Source of the DNA: Alternaria dauci
Lineage: Eukaryota; Ascomycota; Dothideomycetes; Pleosporales; Pleosporaceae
Assembly: GCF_042100115.1 (NCBI RefSeq)
Contig: NC_091274.1
Span: forward strand, 806,001 to 870,000
Direction of reading: 5' to 3'
DNA: 64,000 bases
Both the position numbers and the translations under genes were made by a program. The notes below the pieces were generated by a model. It was not told where the DNA came from. It did no database searches and saw only the letters and a program-made list of their open reading frames with translations. Positions within the stretch are counted from its first letter, which is position 1, and each line of letters opens with the position of its first letter. This document shows, piece after piece, positions 11,305-23,362 of the stretch.

Positions 11305-13066
11305 TTACCACTTGATGCTTTCCAGCTCTTTGGCATCACTCTCTTCCCAAGGATATGATTGCTCCGAAGCCTTGATTAACTGCTCATGAGCCTCCGATCG
11401 CGGTTTGATAACGCAGCGGTACGGCACGGGGTGGCTGATCGCCCCCGGTTCAAACACCACCTCTGGTTCCTCGACACGACCGTTCTCGTCAACGGGCTTG
11501 GTGACGTTGAAAACTGCGAGGACTTGCGCGATAGTAATGAAGAGAGCGTTATCTGCTACATGTCGACCTGGACAAATGCGGCGGCCGTATCCGAAGACGA
11601 AATTTCTTGGATCCGGCTCACTTTTGTGAGCAGGCGTCTCAAGGAAGCGCTCCGGTCTGAACACCATCGGGTCGGGATATACCTCCGGGTCGTGCGTAAA
11701 ATGCCAGTTATTGGGCAGAAGAATTGAGCCTTTCGGAATTCCATATCCGCGGCAGGTGTCTTCCTCCGTGCTAAAATGAGGAAGGCACATTGGCAAGACG
11801 AGGTGCCAACGGTGGGTCTCCTTCATGACGGCGTAGATGTAAGGAAGACTCTCACGGTCTTTGCCCGCCGGAAGCCGGCTTCCACCAACGACACGATCGA
11901 GCTCTTCTTGAGCCTTCTTCTGAACATCTGGAAAGACGGTCATGGCAAGAAAGAAGGTCATGATTGACGATACAGTCTAACGAAAAGTTAGTAACGCCAC
12001 ATCAACGTCGGGAACTTCACTCCAAACTCACTGTGTCAGCACCGCCAAGATATAGTGCCAATGCTGCCCATTTGTGAACGAACTCCATTTCTGCATCATC
12101 ACCAATGCTCTCGATGCATTGTGACAAGAACGACGGCGAATGCCTCTTTTCGGCCATTTGTTTTTTGACGAACTCGTACGGTTGGTTCGTACACTGATTA
12201 AGCTGTGCTGCCATCCGTCTCGCCGTATCCTTGAAACCCATCCCTGGTAGCCATTCTGGTAAATAGCGCACTGACCAAGATCAGAAGTGGTTCCGCCGCC
12301 GAAGGGCGATACTCACAGAATGGAAAAATATCCACAGACCATCTTCCGGGAACGGTAGCATCAGCGAACTGCTCCATAGTCTTGCCAGCTAGATCGACGA
12401 AGGGATCATTGCCTTTTGCTACAGTAGTGTAACCGTATGTAATCTTGAGGATTACACTGCCAGCCTCTTTTCTGATGTGATCGAAGAGCTTGTCGGGTGA
12501 GTCCAGAAGATTGAGCAAAAAATGGGCGGCTTCCGTTTCTTGGACGCGATCAAACACGGATAAGGAGACGTTCGTACTTGCAATCTTCGTAATATCTTTA
12601 CGCTGAATCTTCCATTCCGCAGCATAAGGTGCCATGGCGGTTGCGTGTCGCCAACCTACCCTGCTCGCTTGATCAGCAAGGGTCAGATTGGGGTACATTC
12701 ATGCCGGCAGTGCGAAGTATCTACCCACATTTCACCACTGAAGACCTGGCTGGGTCTCGAAGAATGGATCGCTGCACGGTCGCGTAGCAGTTCGAAGGCA
12801 ATCTCAGGGTCATTTATGATGACGAACGTTTGTCCTAGCACCGTGACGGAGCTGATAGGGCCATAAATATCCTTGTGTTTTAGCCAATGGTGACATTCAA
12901 GAATGCCAGGCTTGGGCATATCATTGACGTTCCCAAGGATTGGAACGCCCTTGGGTCCTGGCGGAAGAGGCCGAGCATGCTTTCTCTTCGAATGCCAATC
13001 GACTGCATACAGGATGCTGAGTATGGCAAAACCAACTGAAATCGCTGCTAACGACACAATAGCCAT
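11305..13066 (-). CDS. cytochrome P450, O-methylsterigmatocystin-oxidoreductase-like
   Basis: Exons are complement(12729..13066, 12317..12660, 12032..12270, 11305..11976), 530 residues; introns are 68, 46 and 55 bases and all phases agree. The N-terminal helix MAIVSLAAISVGFAILSILY anchors it in the ER, followed by the hinge RPLPPGPKGVPILGN. Landmarks: GGADTTVSS in the I-helix, E-T-H-R in VMKETHRW, FRPERF, and the haem loop FGYGRRICPGRH near residue 437. The pattern SGEMVGWRHATAMAPY and FLRYLPEWLPGMGF is typical of the CYP64/OrdA-like fungal group named after O-methylsterigmatocystin oxidoreductase, although most members act on other or unknown substrates. It ends about 460 bases from the RNA-binding gene and its promoter faces the receptor gene. 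Confidence 0.92.
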
Positions 13067-13664
13067 GACAGGCGCGAAGGTGAAGAGGAGAAAATGAGTT
13101 TGCAAGGCAATGGCATGATATCGGACTATTAGTATCGGCCGAGCCGGAATATTTGACCGTGCTGAATCCTTTACGCCTACGTACAAGGTGATAGGTCGCT
13201 TGATAGGTCGCTTGATATGTCTGCGTCAGCGTGCCGGACGTGCATTGCTTGGCGCATCCTTCCACCATTTAATGAAGCGCAACAGTAATCGCGGAAGTCG
13301 AGCCGATTGCCGTGCGCATAATGTAGCGGTGGCTCCACTGAACTCTGAGCGGTTATGCCGCTACACGCGGCTCAGGCTTGTCTGGCCCGGGCCGACAAGC
13401 AACCTGGGAAGTCTCTCAAGCTGGCTGTGATCCTTGCTCCTCGTATTCCGATACCCCAGAACGTGACTATCTGGTTGGAGTAACAGCGACGATGATCAGC
13501 ATCCTTCAAGTCACTTTTGGGACGCCTAATACTCGGAGAAACCTGCCCGACAAGTTGTTGCCTCGAATCTGGAACACGAAGGGCCTGGGTAGATTTCTCC
13601 TTGACGGTGTGCTGACAGCCAAAACTCGCACCTTTACCTTGAAGCTTGTGCCAGCATTCATGAA
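13067..13664. promoter_or_regulatory. divergent promoter, P450 and CFEM receptor
   Basis: This 598-base region separates the start of the minus-strand P450 from the start of the plus-strand CFEM receptor, so it should drive both. It contains the 12-base tandem repeat listed separately, about 125 bases upstream of the P450 start. No clear TATA box is seen. Confidence 0.45.
13190..13213. repeat. two perfect 12-base tandem copies
   Basis: GATAGGTCGCTT occurs twice in direct succession, followed by a degenerate GATATGTC. It lies in the shared P450/receptor promoter and each unit contains a GATA core. Confidence 0.8.
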
Positions 13665-15207
13665 ATGAAATTCATTTACCACTTTACGGTGTTTACCATA
13701 TTCGTTCTTCAGGTAGTCGCACAAGACGAATTCTTGCGCAATCTACCTGCATGTGCGGTGAGTCGATAGCTGGTTCCTTACATTTCCATGGTAATCGATA
13801 CTGAGAATCGCAGGCAAAGTGCTTTGAGGCTCTGGTACCATCAAGCAGTTGCGCACCAGGAGATTTGCACTGTCTGTGTAACAACAATGCCTTCCAATCA
13901 ACATTTTTCGGGTGCAATGCTGCAAACTGTACTGTGGTCATGTCGCTGAGCGTGACGAACGAAACTTATGCGGCTTGTGGTGTTCCGATCCGGGACGCGA
14001 GTGAGACCATGATCGCTGTCACAGCATCCATCGGCGCTCTTGCTGTGCTGATGGTCATCTTGCGACTAACAGATAGATTTCTCTCGACTCAGACAAAGCT
14101 CGGACTAGACGACCTCTTGATTGGATTATCTGGAGTAAGTATGGGTGCTGATCCTCCATGCATATAGCATAGAACTTTGTACTCACAAAACTAGTTGGCT
14201 TCACTCTTCCAAAATGTTCCCGTCATCGTTGGTAGGTATTTTTCGTACTTCTGCTGAAGATATTGAACCACAATTGACTTACGAATTTCTCAGCAGGTCG
14301 TCTTGGTTTCGGAAGGGATATGTGGGGTATGTCGCCCGTCGCAATAACTGACAGCCTGAAGGTTAGCGTCACTGTTTAGGCTTTTTGCAAAGCTAATTTG
14401 GGTCGCAGTGGTTGTACGTTACATATTTCATGTATCAAATCGCCGAGTTCTTCTGCCAACTATCAATCCTCGCCTTCTACCTTCGTATCGCTGCCTCGCC
14501 GAAATTACGAATGACCACATACGTCCTGATGGGTGTTGTAGCCTGTTTTGGTATCGGCAATACAGGAGCTATGATGTTCCAATGCTGGCCGATCTCATTC
14601 TTCTGGGAAGGCTGGAAGGGTGAAACGGATGGACGGTGCACCGTCGACGTTCGGCTCTTTGGTTTCATTCGAGGCGCCATCGAAATTGTGCTCGATTTAG
14701 CAATCTTATCGTTGCCATTGCCTATGTTAGCGAGGCTGCAGATGTCTTTGAAGAAGAAGCTCCAAATTATGTCGATCTTTTGTGTGGGCTTCATCATCTT
14801 CATTGTCAGCTGTCTTCGCTTATGGGCTCTCGTCCGCTTCGATCAAAGCTCAAATCCGACTTGTAAGTTTAGCTCTTCGCGCATTTGCTCCGGCGACTGA
14901 TGGCACAACCACAGATGACAATGTGTCCGGTATATACTGGTGTGTGACCGAAGCCAACCTGTTTATCGTAGTGGCATGTATGCCGGCTATGCATGCAATT
15001 TACCACCACGGAATTGCCAGCATAAGCAGCAGATCCAAAAGCTTAGGGAATAGCAGTTACGGCTTTAGCCATGATCGTACCCGTATGCGACGGTCAGGGA
15101 ATAGAGCGTCGCTGGGTGGCATCTCGAAGGCTGTCGACGTCAAAGTACAACGTGAGGATCGCTCGGAGTCGGACGTCGAGCTTGTGGATCGTTCGAGCTA
15201 TTCGTAA
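13665..15207 (+). CDS. CFEM-domain PTH11-like seven-helix receptor
   Basis: Six exons, 13665..13757, 13814..14134, 14195..14231, 14297..14361, 14409..14862, 14915..15207, give 420 residues with every junction in phase. A signal peptide (MKFIYHFTVFTIFVLQVVA) precedes a CFEM module with all eight cysteines (LPAC, AKC, SSC, HCLC, FGC, ANC, AAC) at about residues 31-90. Seven hydrophobic helices follow (starting ETMIAVTASIGALAVLMVIL; later WLYVTYFMYQIAEFFCQL and TEANLFIVVACMPAMHAIY), then a polar Ser/Arg-rich cytoplasmic tail. This is the layout of PTH11-type fungal receptors, which sense surfaces or host cues. Ligand and downstream partners are unknown. Two exons are only 37 and 65 bases, so automated models may misplace them. 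Confidence 0.88.
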
Positions 15208-16209
15208 AATGCGGCGATGAGACAGTATGCATGTAGGGATAAACCGCGTGGATGAAACGACGTATCGAATAGGTTGACTCAATCTTTCAATTTAGCGTCA
15301 TTCCTTAACCTAGTGATACCTGTAATCTCAAACGTGGATGCTTATAAGCCTTTCGAATTAGTTCGTACAGTCGGAGAAGCTAAATCAAGCGGGTATGGAG
15401 CTGAATCGATTCGGTCAAGGGTTCATGTGGCGAAGGAGCGAATGAAGGAGTACTCTTTACTCAAGAGACCTTAGCTGAACTGCAATCAATATGAAAGCTT
15501 GACTTCCCCTACGGCCTTCCTTGATTATCCTCAGTTTCTTGCTTTCGCAGTTCGCGCTCCACTCCCAGTATGCCCACGACTACTGGAACAGAGGCGCAGT
15601 CGTGCGATGTTGCTCTCGAGGATGTTTTGGTCATGTAAACGGTTCCAAGGTTGTGTATACACACTGACCATGAACTGACAGACGTAGTTTGACAAAAAAA
15701 CCCAGTGTTCCTCAGAGGTCTCTTCTTCAATTTCCCGGCAAGCTACACAACAGCATACAGGTCTATTGCATGTTACGACCGATTCACGGCGAATGTATCG
15801 GCCGGCTGGTCTGCACCAATACTTCTGGCGACCTGATCTGGAAGTGGGCTTTTGGGTCGAGTTGGACCGAGTAACGATTGGTTCATGTATGTGAAGAGGA
15901 TATGACCGACAGCGTCAGCAACAGTGAAGTCAGCGCAAAAGCTCGATTATTTGGCAAGCAGGACATAGGAACCAGGGATTTTCCAGATATCGAGTGAAGA
16001 ATCGGGATTGCACCAGAGAGGTTGAATTAGGTATCGTGCAAGGTAGTGGCGAGCAGATGCAGGGGGTGTTCGGCCGAAGCGGTTAGCCTCGGTATCGGTC
16101 AACATCGATGGCCGACTCCAAACGCGTCTCCAGGAACACCAAGACGTGTAAGGTCTTGCCTCAGCACTCATCGCAGCCGTTTTGACTTATCGCAAAACCA
16201 CTGCTCAAC
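15208..16209. other. intergenic, no supported gene
   Basis: One kilobase between the receptor and the transcription factor, both on +. A 74-codon minus-strand frame at 15947-16171 is open but matches nothing I recognise and points away from the transcription factor start. I see no other element. Confidence 0.5.
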
Positions 16210-18767
16210 ATGAGCGCAGACGGTCAGACGCCGAGAGTCGTGCCCCCCAGCCGGAGAAGAGACAAACCGATCTTGAGTTGCACCCTTTGTCGTCGACGAA
16301 AGTGAGCGGCTTCAAAACTGGGCCTACCTGCCCTAGGGAACCGCATGCTAATACACTGGAGGTTGAAATGTGACCGGCAACAACCATGCAAGACATGCGT
16401 CGATCGCGGACTCTCATTATCGTGCGCATATGTTCGTAGCACCCCAGCGTCAAGAGAACCCAAAGTCCCTACCAGCGTTCATGACAGGATTGATCAGCTC
16501 GAGAAGCTTGTCACCAACCTCATCGGCGGCAATGCAGTAGATCTTGTTAATCCTGAGCTATCTAGTCCAACACAGGTTCAGCATCATGGCGAACATATCA
16601 ACCCTGAACTTCCTGGAACTCCTGATCGCGTGAGGACCAGCGACGACGCTACAAGTTACACTAACAGTGGGCATTGGACAAGCATTCTTGATAGTGTAAG
16701 TGATCATTGAACAACTGCTCCTTCTTCTCACTAACACAACCCCAGATCTCAGAGTTGCGCGAACACCTTGATCAGATTCCCACGTCAACCATTCCCAGAG
16801 ATGAAATACTAGATGATGTACCGGGACCAGAGCTACTATTTGGACGTTGTCCGCATGCAACCAAAGAAGAACTACTCGCCGCTCTCCCTACACGATCAGA
16901 AGCAGACCGCCTTATAAGCACGTTCTTCGTATCCATGGAAACATATCCGAGTAAGCTCGTTCTTCCGTACAGAAACATCCAGCTAACATATCTAGTCTTG
17001 ATACATAAGCCAACTTTTCTCCGAAAGGTGAGACGAAACTCGGCTCATTTTTACGTGGCACTGACAAGTATGCAGTACAACGAATTCTGGATACGACCAC
17101 TTGAAGCTCCCACTATGTGGTTGGGTCTGTTATATGCCGCGTTCGCGCTCGGCTCTCGGTTCCAAGCCGCAATGGATGCTTCTCAGCCTGGCAGTTCTAA
17201 CGTAGGCACAAATCCGGTGCGTATGAATTTTTACCGCGAAAAGGCTGTACAATGTAGGTGGTGAACCGCACGAATTGTAAGTGGATATAACTGACTTGTC
17301 AACTCTCAGGTATGATCCTCGCGAATTATACCAAGACCCCACCATATACGATCGAAGCATTTCTGCTCTACTTTGGTACAGAATTCGTTCGCTCAGTAGA
17401 CAGCCAGTTCAGCGTGTACATGCTTGTAGGTATGATCGTACGCCTTTGTTTCCGCATGGGATACCATAGAGATCCGTCAAGATTTCCGAACATATCGCCT
17501 TATAGAGGCGAGCTGCGACGTCGCAAGTGGCTTGTAATTATGTCACTCGATCTTATCACTTCTGCACAGGCCGGATTACCGAGAATAATTATGCCGTTCA
17601 TGTACGACACTCAAGAGCCTCGCAACCTGGACGATGAAGACCTGGACGAAGATATGCTAGAACTGCCACCGTCAAGGCCCGCAACTGAACTGACGCAGCT
17701 GGTTTACTCCATCGTTCTCACAAGAGTGCGACATATTCAGGCACGGATCTTGGACCTAGTCAACACTTCGCCGCAGCCACCATACCGAGAGATTAGCGAT
17801 ATCGATATTGATTTAAGACGGGTGCTCGATGTGGTACCCCAGTCCTCCGTCGCTAACACCGTCGAGGATTTTGGTAGCGCTTTGTCGCCAACCTCTATGC
17901 GCCACTTATACTTGGACCTGGCGTTTTTGAAAGCCGAAGTTATGTTGCACAGACCTTACCTGGTACTCGGGCGAACGGATGCCAGGTACGCATACTCGCG
18001 AAGAGTGTGTCTAAATGCCTCCATAGAAATGCTTCACTTCCAAAGAAAGATCGATGCTGAGGCTCAACCAGGAGGCAAACTATGCATTCCAGGGTGGCGT
18101 ATCTCTACCATGAGTTGGTACATGTCTTCGGTTGTTGCACAAGACTTTCTTCTCGCAACTACTGTTCTAGTTCTCGAATTGGACGCAGACTTCGTCTATC
18201 CTGTTCCACAGGCCCCCGAGCCCACGGAGAGCGAGATGAGACTGGATCATGCACCTCCTACACGCGAAGAAATTATAGCATCATTACGGTCAGCGTACTG
18301 CATTTGGTCCAGAGCCAGCGAGAGATCTCAAGAGGCGCGTAAGGTAGCCACAGCCGTGAAGCTCGTTCTCTCCAAAGCAGGCAATACAAAGGTAATGATT
18401 GCGGATTCTGCACAGAGTAAGTTCGTTTGCTCCTTACTCCATGCATGTAAACTGATTTTATCAAGCAGCTACTGTCCCTGGCACCCAGCTCAACATTACT
18501 TCTCCATCACCATCTTTCGACTTTAACGACCTAGGATCGGCTGTCACCGGGTCGTCAGATCCTTTTGGTACGGGCAATGGTGCCTTCGGACATCCGCTCG
18601 ACTTTGGTTATATGCCCATGGATTTCGATCAGTCTAACTTACCTTTCGACTGGGTAGGTTCATCCGGCGTCTTATGAACTGTACGACTGACTGTCTATCA
18701 GGGCGATGTGTTTTCTGACCTTCAAACGCAGCCTTATAGTGACTATCCACCGCGCTCGCTTTTCTAG
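16210..18767 (+). CDS. Zn2Cys6 fungal-specific transcription factor
   Basis: Eight exons (16210..16301, 16362..16695, 16746..16950, 16996..17027, 17076..17253, 17310..18416, 18469..18653, 18702..18767) give 732 residues, all in phase. The binuclear zinc cluster starts at Cys24: C-x2-C-x6-C-x5-C-x2-C-x8-C, split by intron 1 inside the RRRKLKCD stretch, a common intron position in this family. A dimerisation-like helix follows (VHDRIDQLEKLVTNLIGG). The fungal transcription factor middle homology region spans about 210-470, with the hallmark RMGYHRDPSRF and RRRKWLVIMSLDL. The acidic/aromatic C-terminus (PMDFDQSNLPFDW) could be an activation domain. It is nuclear; target genes are unknown. The adjacent receptor and P450s are candidates by position only. 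Confidence 0.9.
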
Positions 18768-19496
18768 TAGCAGGATAGTTGGCCATGGCCCATACCAAGT
18801 CTTTGTTTAGCAGTGGACGACCGTTAAAATATGACAGATGCCAATGAGCAACTTGGAGTCACCCACTACAATGTTAAGAGGCTGCGATCATTGGTTTGGC
18901 GTTTCAGTCGCACTAGTGAGGCGCTTCTTGTTTCTGCGCACACCGCCACCTCATATGTGCAAAAAGACCGACCGTTCCTAAAGCGGCTCAATACAGAGAC
19001 CAGTAGGTTCAATCTTTTCCAGATATAGACGAATCAGTCTTAACTATTTGCACTTGAAGCCGGTCGATGTCCCCGAACGCTCACCAATGCGACGCTTGGG
19101 CCACGTCTCGCAGTGACGAAACATGAACGTCGATCGCCAAAACCGCACACCTATCGCGATCTGGCAACTAGTATAATTTTTGAAACAACCGGTATGTCGG
19201 CATACAAGGATGCAAGTGCCATATCCGCGACAGTATATGAAAGGTCTTTCATGCAATACTACAATCATGCAACACGTCTACCACGTGCATCCATGCACGT
19301 CAAACGTCGACTTAGAGATATGCAATAGCGGAGACAATTGCGTCATACTGTTCACGTGTCCAGACGAACTACTTATCTTTCTTCTGACTCGCCTATATAT
19401 CACCTGTTATGGACAGAATACGCCTACTCTCCTGTATTGACAACGGTCAATACTGTCGGTCTCACCCCTAGTAACTTTTCACCATACGGTCTCTGG
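18768..19496. other. intergenic, no supported gene
   Basis: This stretch lies between two + strand genes. The frame leading into the SUR7-like gene is open upstream to 19338, so a short extra 5' coding piece cannot be excluded. No other feature is visible. Confidence 0.45.
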
Positions 19497-20592
19497 ATGA
19501 GAAGAATGGATCACATCGAAGAGACGTTTTACTTGGAAAAAGAGATTGCAATCGAGCCTGATCTTGGAGATTTGCGAAAGTCAACCGACAAGGCCCTACC
19601 TGCGCCCCCGAAGACGCCAAAAAGGGTGTTGATGAAGTATCGCTTCTCTGCCTTGTTTCCAATTGCATTTGCTGTCGCGAGCTTTGTGCTAATGGTTATA
19701 CTGGTGCTGGCTGGAAGCGAAGGACGCACTTTCGGTGGGCTGTACATGGTAGCTGTAAGTATTTAGCCAAGCATCGGGGAGGCCAAATATTTACGAAGAG
19801 CAGCTGAACACCTCCGCAATTACTCAAGAAGGCGCACAACCAAATGCGTCACTGACTCGAGTGGAAGGTGGAAACGGAGAAGCGCTCGCAGACGTCTACT
19901 ATCTTTATCTAAGGACAGTGTGCTCTGGTTCCTTTTCGAACACTCCGGACGCCGTCATTGTAGGACGATGTGAAGGGTACAGGAAAGCCAGCGATCGTGA
20001 GTGAACCAAGTCGCCAAGGTGTTTGAGGCTTAGCTGACCAGGCGTAGGATTATTGAGACTGACAATGCCCACTGATGGGTTCAACAACTCACCATCCCCC
20101 ATTATCCTGGTCCCTATACTCCTCAATACCATGGTCACCATATTGGCCGGCGTGCGACAAGCAGTCTTTGCTTCCTTAATCGTCTCGCTCGTCAGCGCTG
20201 GGCTTTCCGCCGTCTCCGCCATCCCTGCCATCTTCTTCCCACACTCGAAACTCCTCGCCTACTTCAATATGTTCTGGCCGTTCCTTGCGAACGCATTCTC
20301 CTTTGTCGCGGCCATCCTGCTGACGGTAGTCATTTCTGGCATCTTTTCAGTGGCTGGTGAGCTTGTCGATGTCGCTGGCATGGACCTCGTTCAAGGTACA
20401 TCCGTACTTCTGATTGTATGGCTAGCATGGGTTCTCGTTTCTTTATCAGCGGTGTACTGGTGTGTTGTTTGGTTTGTGGAGGTGAGGCAGTCGAGCTTCA
20501 CAAGGAGGAAGAGGAGCGACGACGAAGTGGGGAATTGGAAAGGCATTGGCAGGGAGATAAGGAGTGACGTGAAAGGTAGCAAGATGTCATGA
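19497..20592 (+). CDS. SUR7/PalI-family four-helix plasma membrane protein
   Basis: Exons are 19497..19754, 19804..19996 and 20042..20592, 333 residues; introns are 49 and 45 bases. One helix (ALFPIAFAVASFVLMVILVL) is followed by a roughly 120-residue outer loop with a Cys pair (RTVCSGSF, GRCEGY), then three more helices (FASLIVSLVSAGLSAVSAIP; NAFSFVAAILLTVVISGIF; VLLIVWLAWVLVSLSAVYW). The C-terminal tail is charged and cytoplasmic. This topology with a cysteine-containing first loop is the SUR7/PalI pattern, found in eisosome and pH-signalling membrane proteins. Which branch it belongs to is unclear. The start codon is uncertain because the frame stays open upstream. Confidence 0.72.
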
Positions 20593-20885
20593 TGCTTTAC
20601 CAGTATGTCACACGTGACACTGTGATAGAATGGCACTGTAGTCGTCTACTTTGTAACGCGTGTTTTGCGTCGACTGCAGTGTTCTAGAAGACAGGCCCAA
20701 CGTCCCTGCGCTAGCGGGGTGGCGAACGGGACGTGGTTATCAGCCAACCATGGGGCGACGTGGGCCCACCGCCTCCGGCTAGCGCCGAGCTCAGGGTCAA
20801 GTACTCCACAAACTCTCAGAGCTCAACCCCTCCGCCCTTCACACACACTCGCTCTTTCTGCAATTGCTTCCCACGACTGCCCAGG

Positions 20886-22104
20886 ATGCGGTCTTCAGTC
20901 TCTACAGCGACGGTGCCGTCCAAGGAGCCTGTGCCCCGAAGCTTCACTGTCAAGGCAGAGAAGCAGGACGAGCCAAATGTCGCGAATGAACACGACCACT
21001 TTTTCTGGACATACACCGAGGAGCCGCACAGGACACGGCGCATGGCCATTATCAAGGCACACCCAGAGGTACCATCCATGCCACATCAAATAAATCAACC
21101 AACGACATGCTGATTGGACGCAGGTGACGAAGCTCTGTGGCCCTGAACCTCTGACGAAATATGTCGTCCTATTCGTCGTATCGATCCAAGTGTTCTGTGC
21201 ATACGCTCTCCGCAATACACCCGTCGTGTCATGGCCCTTCTTCCTCACCGCATACATCATCGGTGCTACGGCCAACCAGAATCTCTTCCTCGCCATCCAC
21301 GAGATCTCGCACAACCTGGCCTTCCGGTCGCCCTTGGCAAACAGGATCTTCGCCGTCTTCGCGAACCTGCCGATTGGCATCCCATACAGCGCCTCGTTCA
21401 GACCATACCATCTGACACACCACAAGTCGCTGGGTGTCAATGGTCTCGACACGGATCTGCCCACCGCGTTCGAAGCCATCTTCCTCGACTCGGTCGCTGG
21501 CAAGGCTTTCTTCGCGACCTTCCAGATCCTCTTCTACGCCCTGCGACCCATGTTTGTCTACGCCCTGCCCATGACCAAGATCCACCTCTTCAATGTCGTC
21601 GTGCAGCTAGCCTTTGATTACGCGCTCGTTCGGTTCGCAGGAGGAAGGGCTTTGGGTTACCTGATCATGAGCAGCTTCCTCGCCGGCTCTCTACATCCCT
21701 GCGCTGGCCACTTCATTGCCGAACACTACGTCTTCGAGAAGCCCAACAAAGACGCAGCGAACCCCGCCAACAAGATTCCGCTCCCCGAAACATACTCGTA
21801 CTACGGACCTCTCAACTTCTTCACCTACAACGTTGGCTTGCACAACGAGCACCACGACTTCCCTGCCATCCCCTGGACGCGTCTACGTACCTTGAATCGC
21901 ATCGCGCACGACTTCTACAAAGACTTGCCACAACATAAGAGCTGGGTGTACGTTCTGTGGCAGTTTATTTGGGACAAGGACATTAGCCTTTGGTGCAGGG
22001 TCAAGAGAGAGGAGGGCGGACGCAAAGTCGGTGCCGGGAGTGGCTGGAACGAGGAAGAGCTGGGCTCCAACGAGAAGAAGGGCCCTATTCCAGGTGTGCG
22101 ATAA
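20886..22104 (+). CDS. sphingolipid delta-4 desaturase
   Basis: Exons are 20886..21068 and 21124..22104 (55-base intron), 387 residues. The N-terminal lipid-desaturase segment (HFFWTYTEEPHRTRRMAIIK) is typical of DEGS1/DES proteins, which introduce the 4,5-trans double bond into dihydroceramide in the ER. Three histidine boxes bind the di-iron centre: HEISH at 120-124, HLTHH at 157-161 and HNEHH at 301-305. Several hydrophobic segments (LTKYVVLFVVSIQVFCAYAL, FFLTAYIIGATA) provide the membrane part. Length and order agree with the family. In filamentous fungi this enzyme feeds the glucosylceramide branch. The ATG is the first in frame ahead of the conserved segment. Confidence 0.93.
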
Positions 22105-22264
22105 ACTACTCCTGGCCTTTTTGCATATACGGCGTTTAAGCGGCCTGATTTCATAGAGCATAGAATCAAGAACAGTTGCATTATTATCAACAAACGGGCT
22201 GCTTGAATTCACATCCTGTCACTGAATTATAGACAACGTCTAACACAGCATACTATTGCGCGTC

Positions 22265-23362
22265 TCATATCGAGCCCACAGCAGCAAGCCGCCAACGTGT
22301 TCTTCCTGCCCACTTTATCTCCTGATAATAAAATCCTTTGGCCATAACCACAAACTGTATCCCTTCAAACAAACGCGCCAATTCAGCCTGAGACGACCCC
22401 GGAGGAAACGGCTCTTTCTCCGGCACCGCCTCATCCTCCCCTAAAGCATCTAAAGGAGGACGGGGGTAAAATATGAGATGTGTAGCCCGTAGTACCTTGT
22501 AATTCGGAATCATGAAACCCAAATCAACATTGAAGGACCAACTCCATGCTGGCGTCGGCGGAAGAGGGGCGGTAGGAGTAACAGGCAGGACCTTGATTGT
22601 TATACAGAGTTCCATGTCCTGTCTGTTTTCCCTGAGTATGGTACTGAATACCGTATTCTTCTTCTTAGGTGTGTCTCTGACATCTAGGACAACATCTGTG
22701 AGAGTAGCGACAGCAGCGGAGTAGGCGTTCCGTTGCATGGATATTTTGATCGTGATTTCGTCTTTTGAATCAGCATGCAGGGACGGCAGGACGGGCCGGA
22801 GTATCCATTTGTACTTTTTGGATACTTGGATTTGGAAGTCCCAGCCAGCTTGGTTTGAGAAGTCGAGGATCGTGCGGGTGGGGGTTTCCAGAACGGGCGC
22901 AAAGAAATGGAGAGACCCTTTGGCACCTATGGGTCCTAGGACACTGCTGGTTGTGAAGGGGTGTTTGCCTGGGGATTGTTGTGCTGAGGTGCGTCGCGGT
23001 GGTGTACGGTATCGAAAGAACTTTGGGGACTGAAACGGCTCGGAACGTTTCGATGGGTGTTGTTTAGGGGGGGTTGAAGGTTGGTGGTACCGGTGCTGTG
23101 CTGTTGTCGTATGTAAAGGCCTCACTTTCTGCGCTAGAGTCTTATCGTAGTCCGCTCGCTGTATGGGGTCGAGTAGGATCTCATAAGCTGTTGTTGCAAG
23201 CTTAAATATCCTTGTCCGCTCCTCAACTAATGCTTCCAATAGGTGCAAGGTTTTGTCGGGGTGGTTTGTTAGCGCAAGGCTTTTGTAGGCTTTTCTGATT
23301 GCAGCCTCGTCAGCTTCGATATCTACACCGAGGACCTGATAGTGGTTTGCCGGAGAGGACAT
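22265..23362 (-). CDS. J-domain (DnaJ/Hsp40-type) protein
   Basis: One uninterrupted frame of 365 residues. The J domain occupies about residues 5-75 (HYQVLGVDIEADEAAIRKAY, then the invariant HPD in NHPDKT, and YEILLDPIQRADYD), so it should stimulate an Hsp70 ATPase. No Gly/Phe region, zinc fingers or standard substrate-binding domains follow. Instead there is a basic Ser/Pro/Gln linker (about 80-140), then a beta-rich region of unknown fold ending in a Trp-rich stretch (KWAGRTRWRL). It is therefore a class III (type C) J protein. The partner is unknown. It converges on the desaturase with only 160 bases between stops. Confidence 0.85.
   Translation of the reverse strand: MSSPANHYQVLGVDIEADEAAIRKAYKSLALTNHPDKTLHLLEALVEERTRIFKLATTAYEILLDPIQRADYDKTLAQKVRPLHTTTAQHRYHQPSTPPKQHPSKRSEPFQSPKFFRYRTPPRRTSAQQSPGKHPFTTSSVLGPIGAKGSLHFFAPVLETPTRTILDFSNQAGWDFQIQVSKKYKWILRPVLPSLHADSKDEITIKISMQRNAYSAAVATLTDVVLDVRDTPKKKNTVFSTILRENRQDMELCITIKVLPVTPTAPLPPTPAWSWSFNVDLGFMIPNYKVLRATHLIFYPRPPLDALGEDEAVPEKEPFPPGSSQAELARLFEGIQFVVMAKGFYYQEIKWAGRTRWRLAAVGSI

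Noticed and set aside
15947..16171. 74-codon minus ORF upstream of the Zn2Cys6 gene
   Set aside because: Open frame of unremarkable length, with no family motif, and no exon partner was found.
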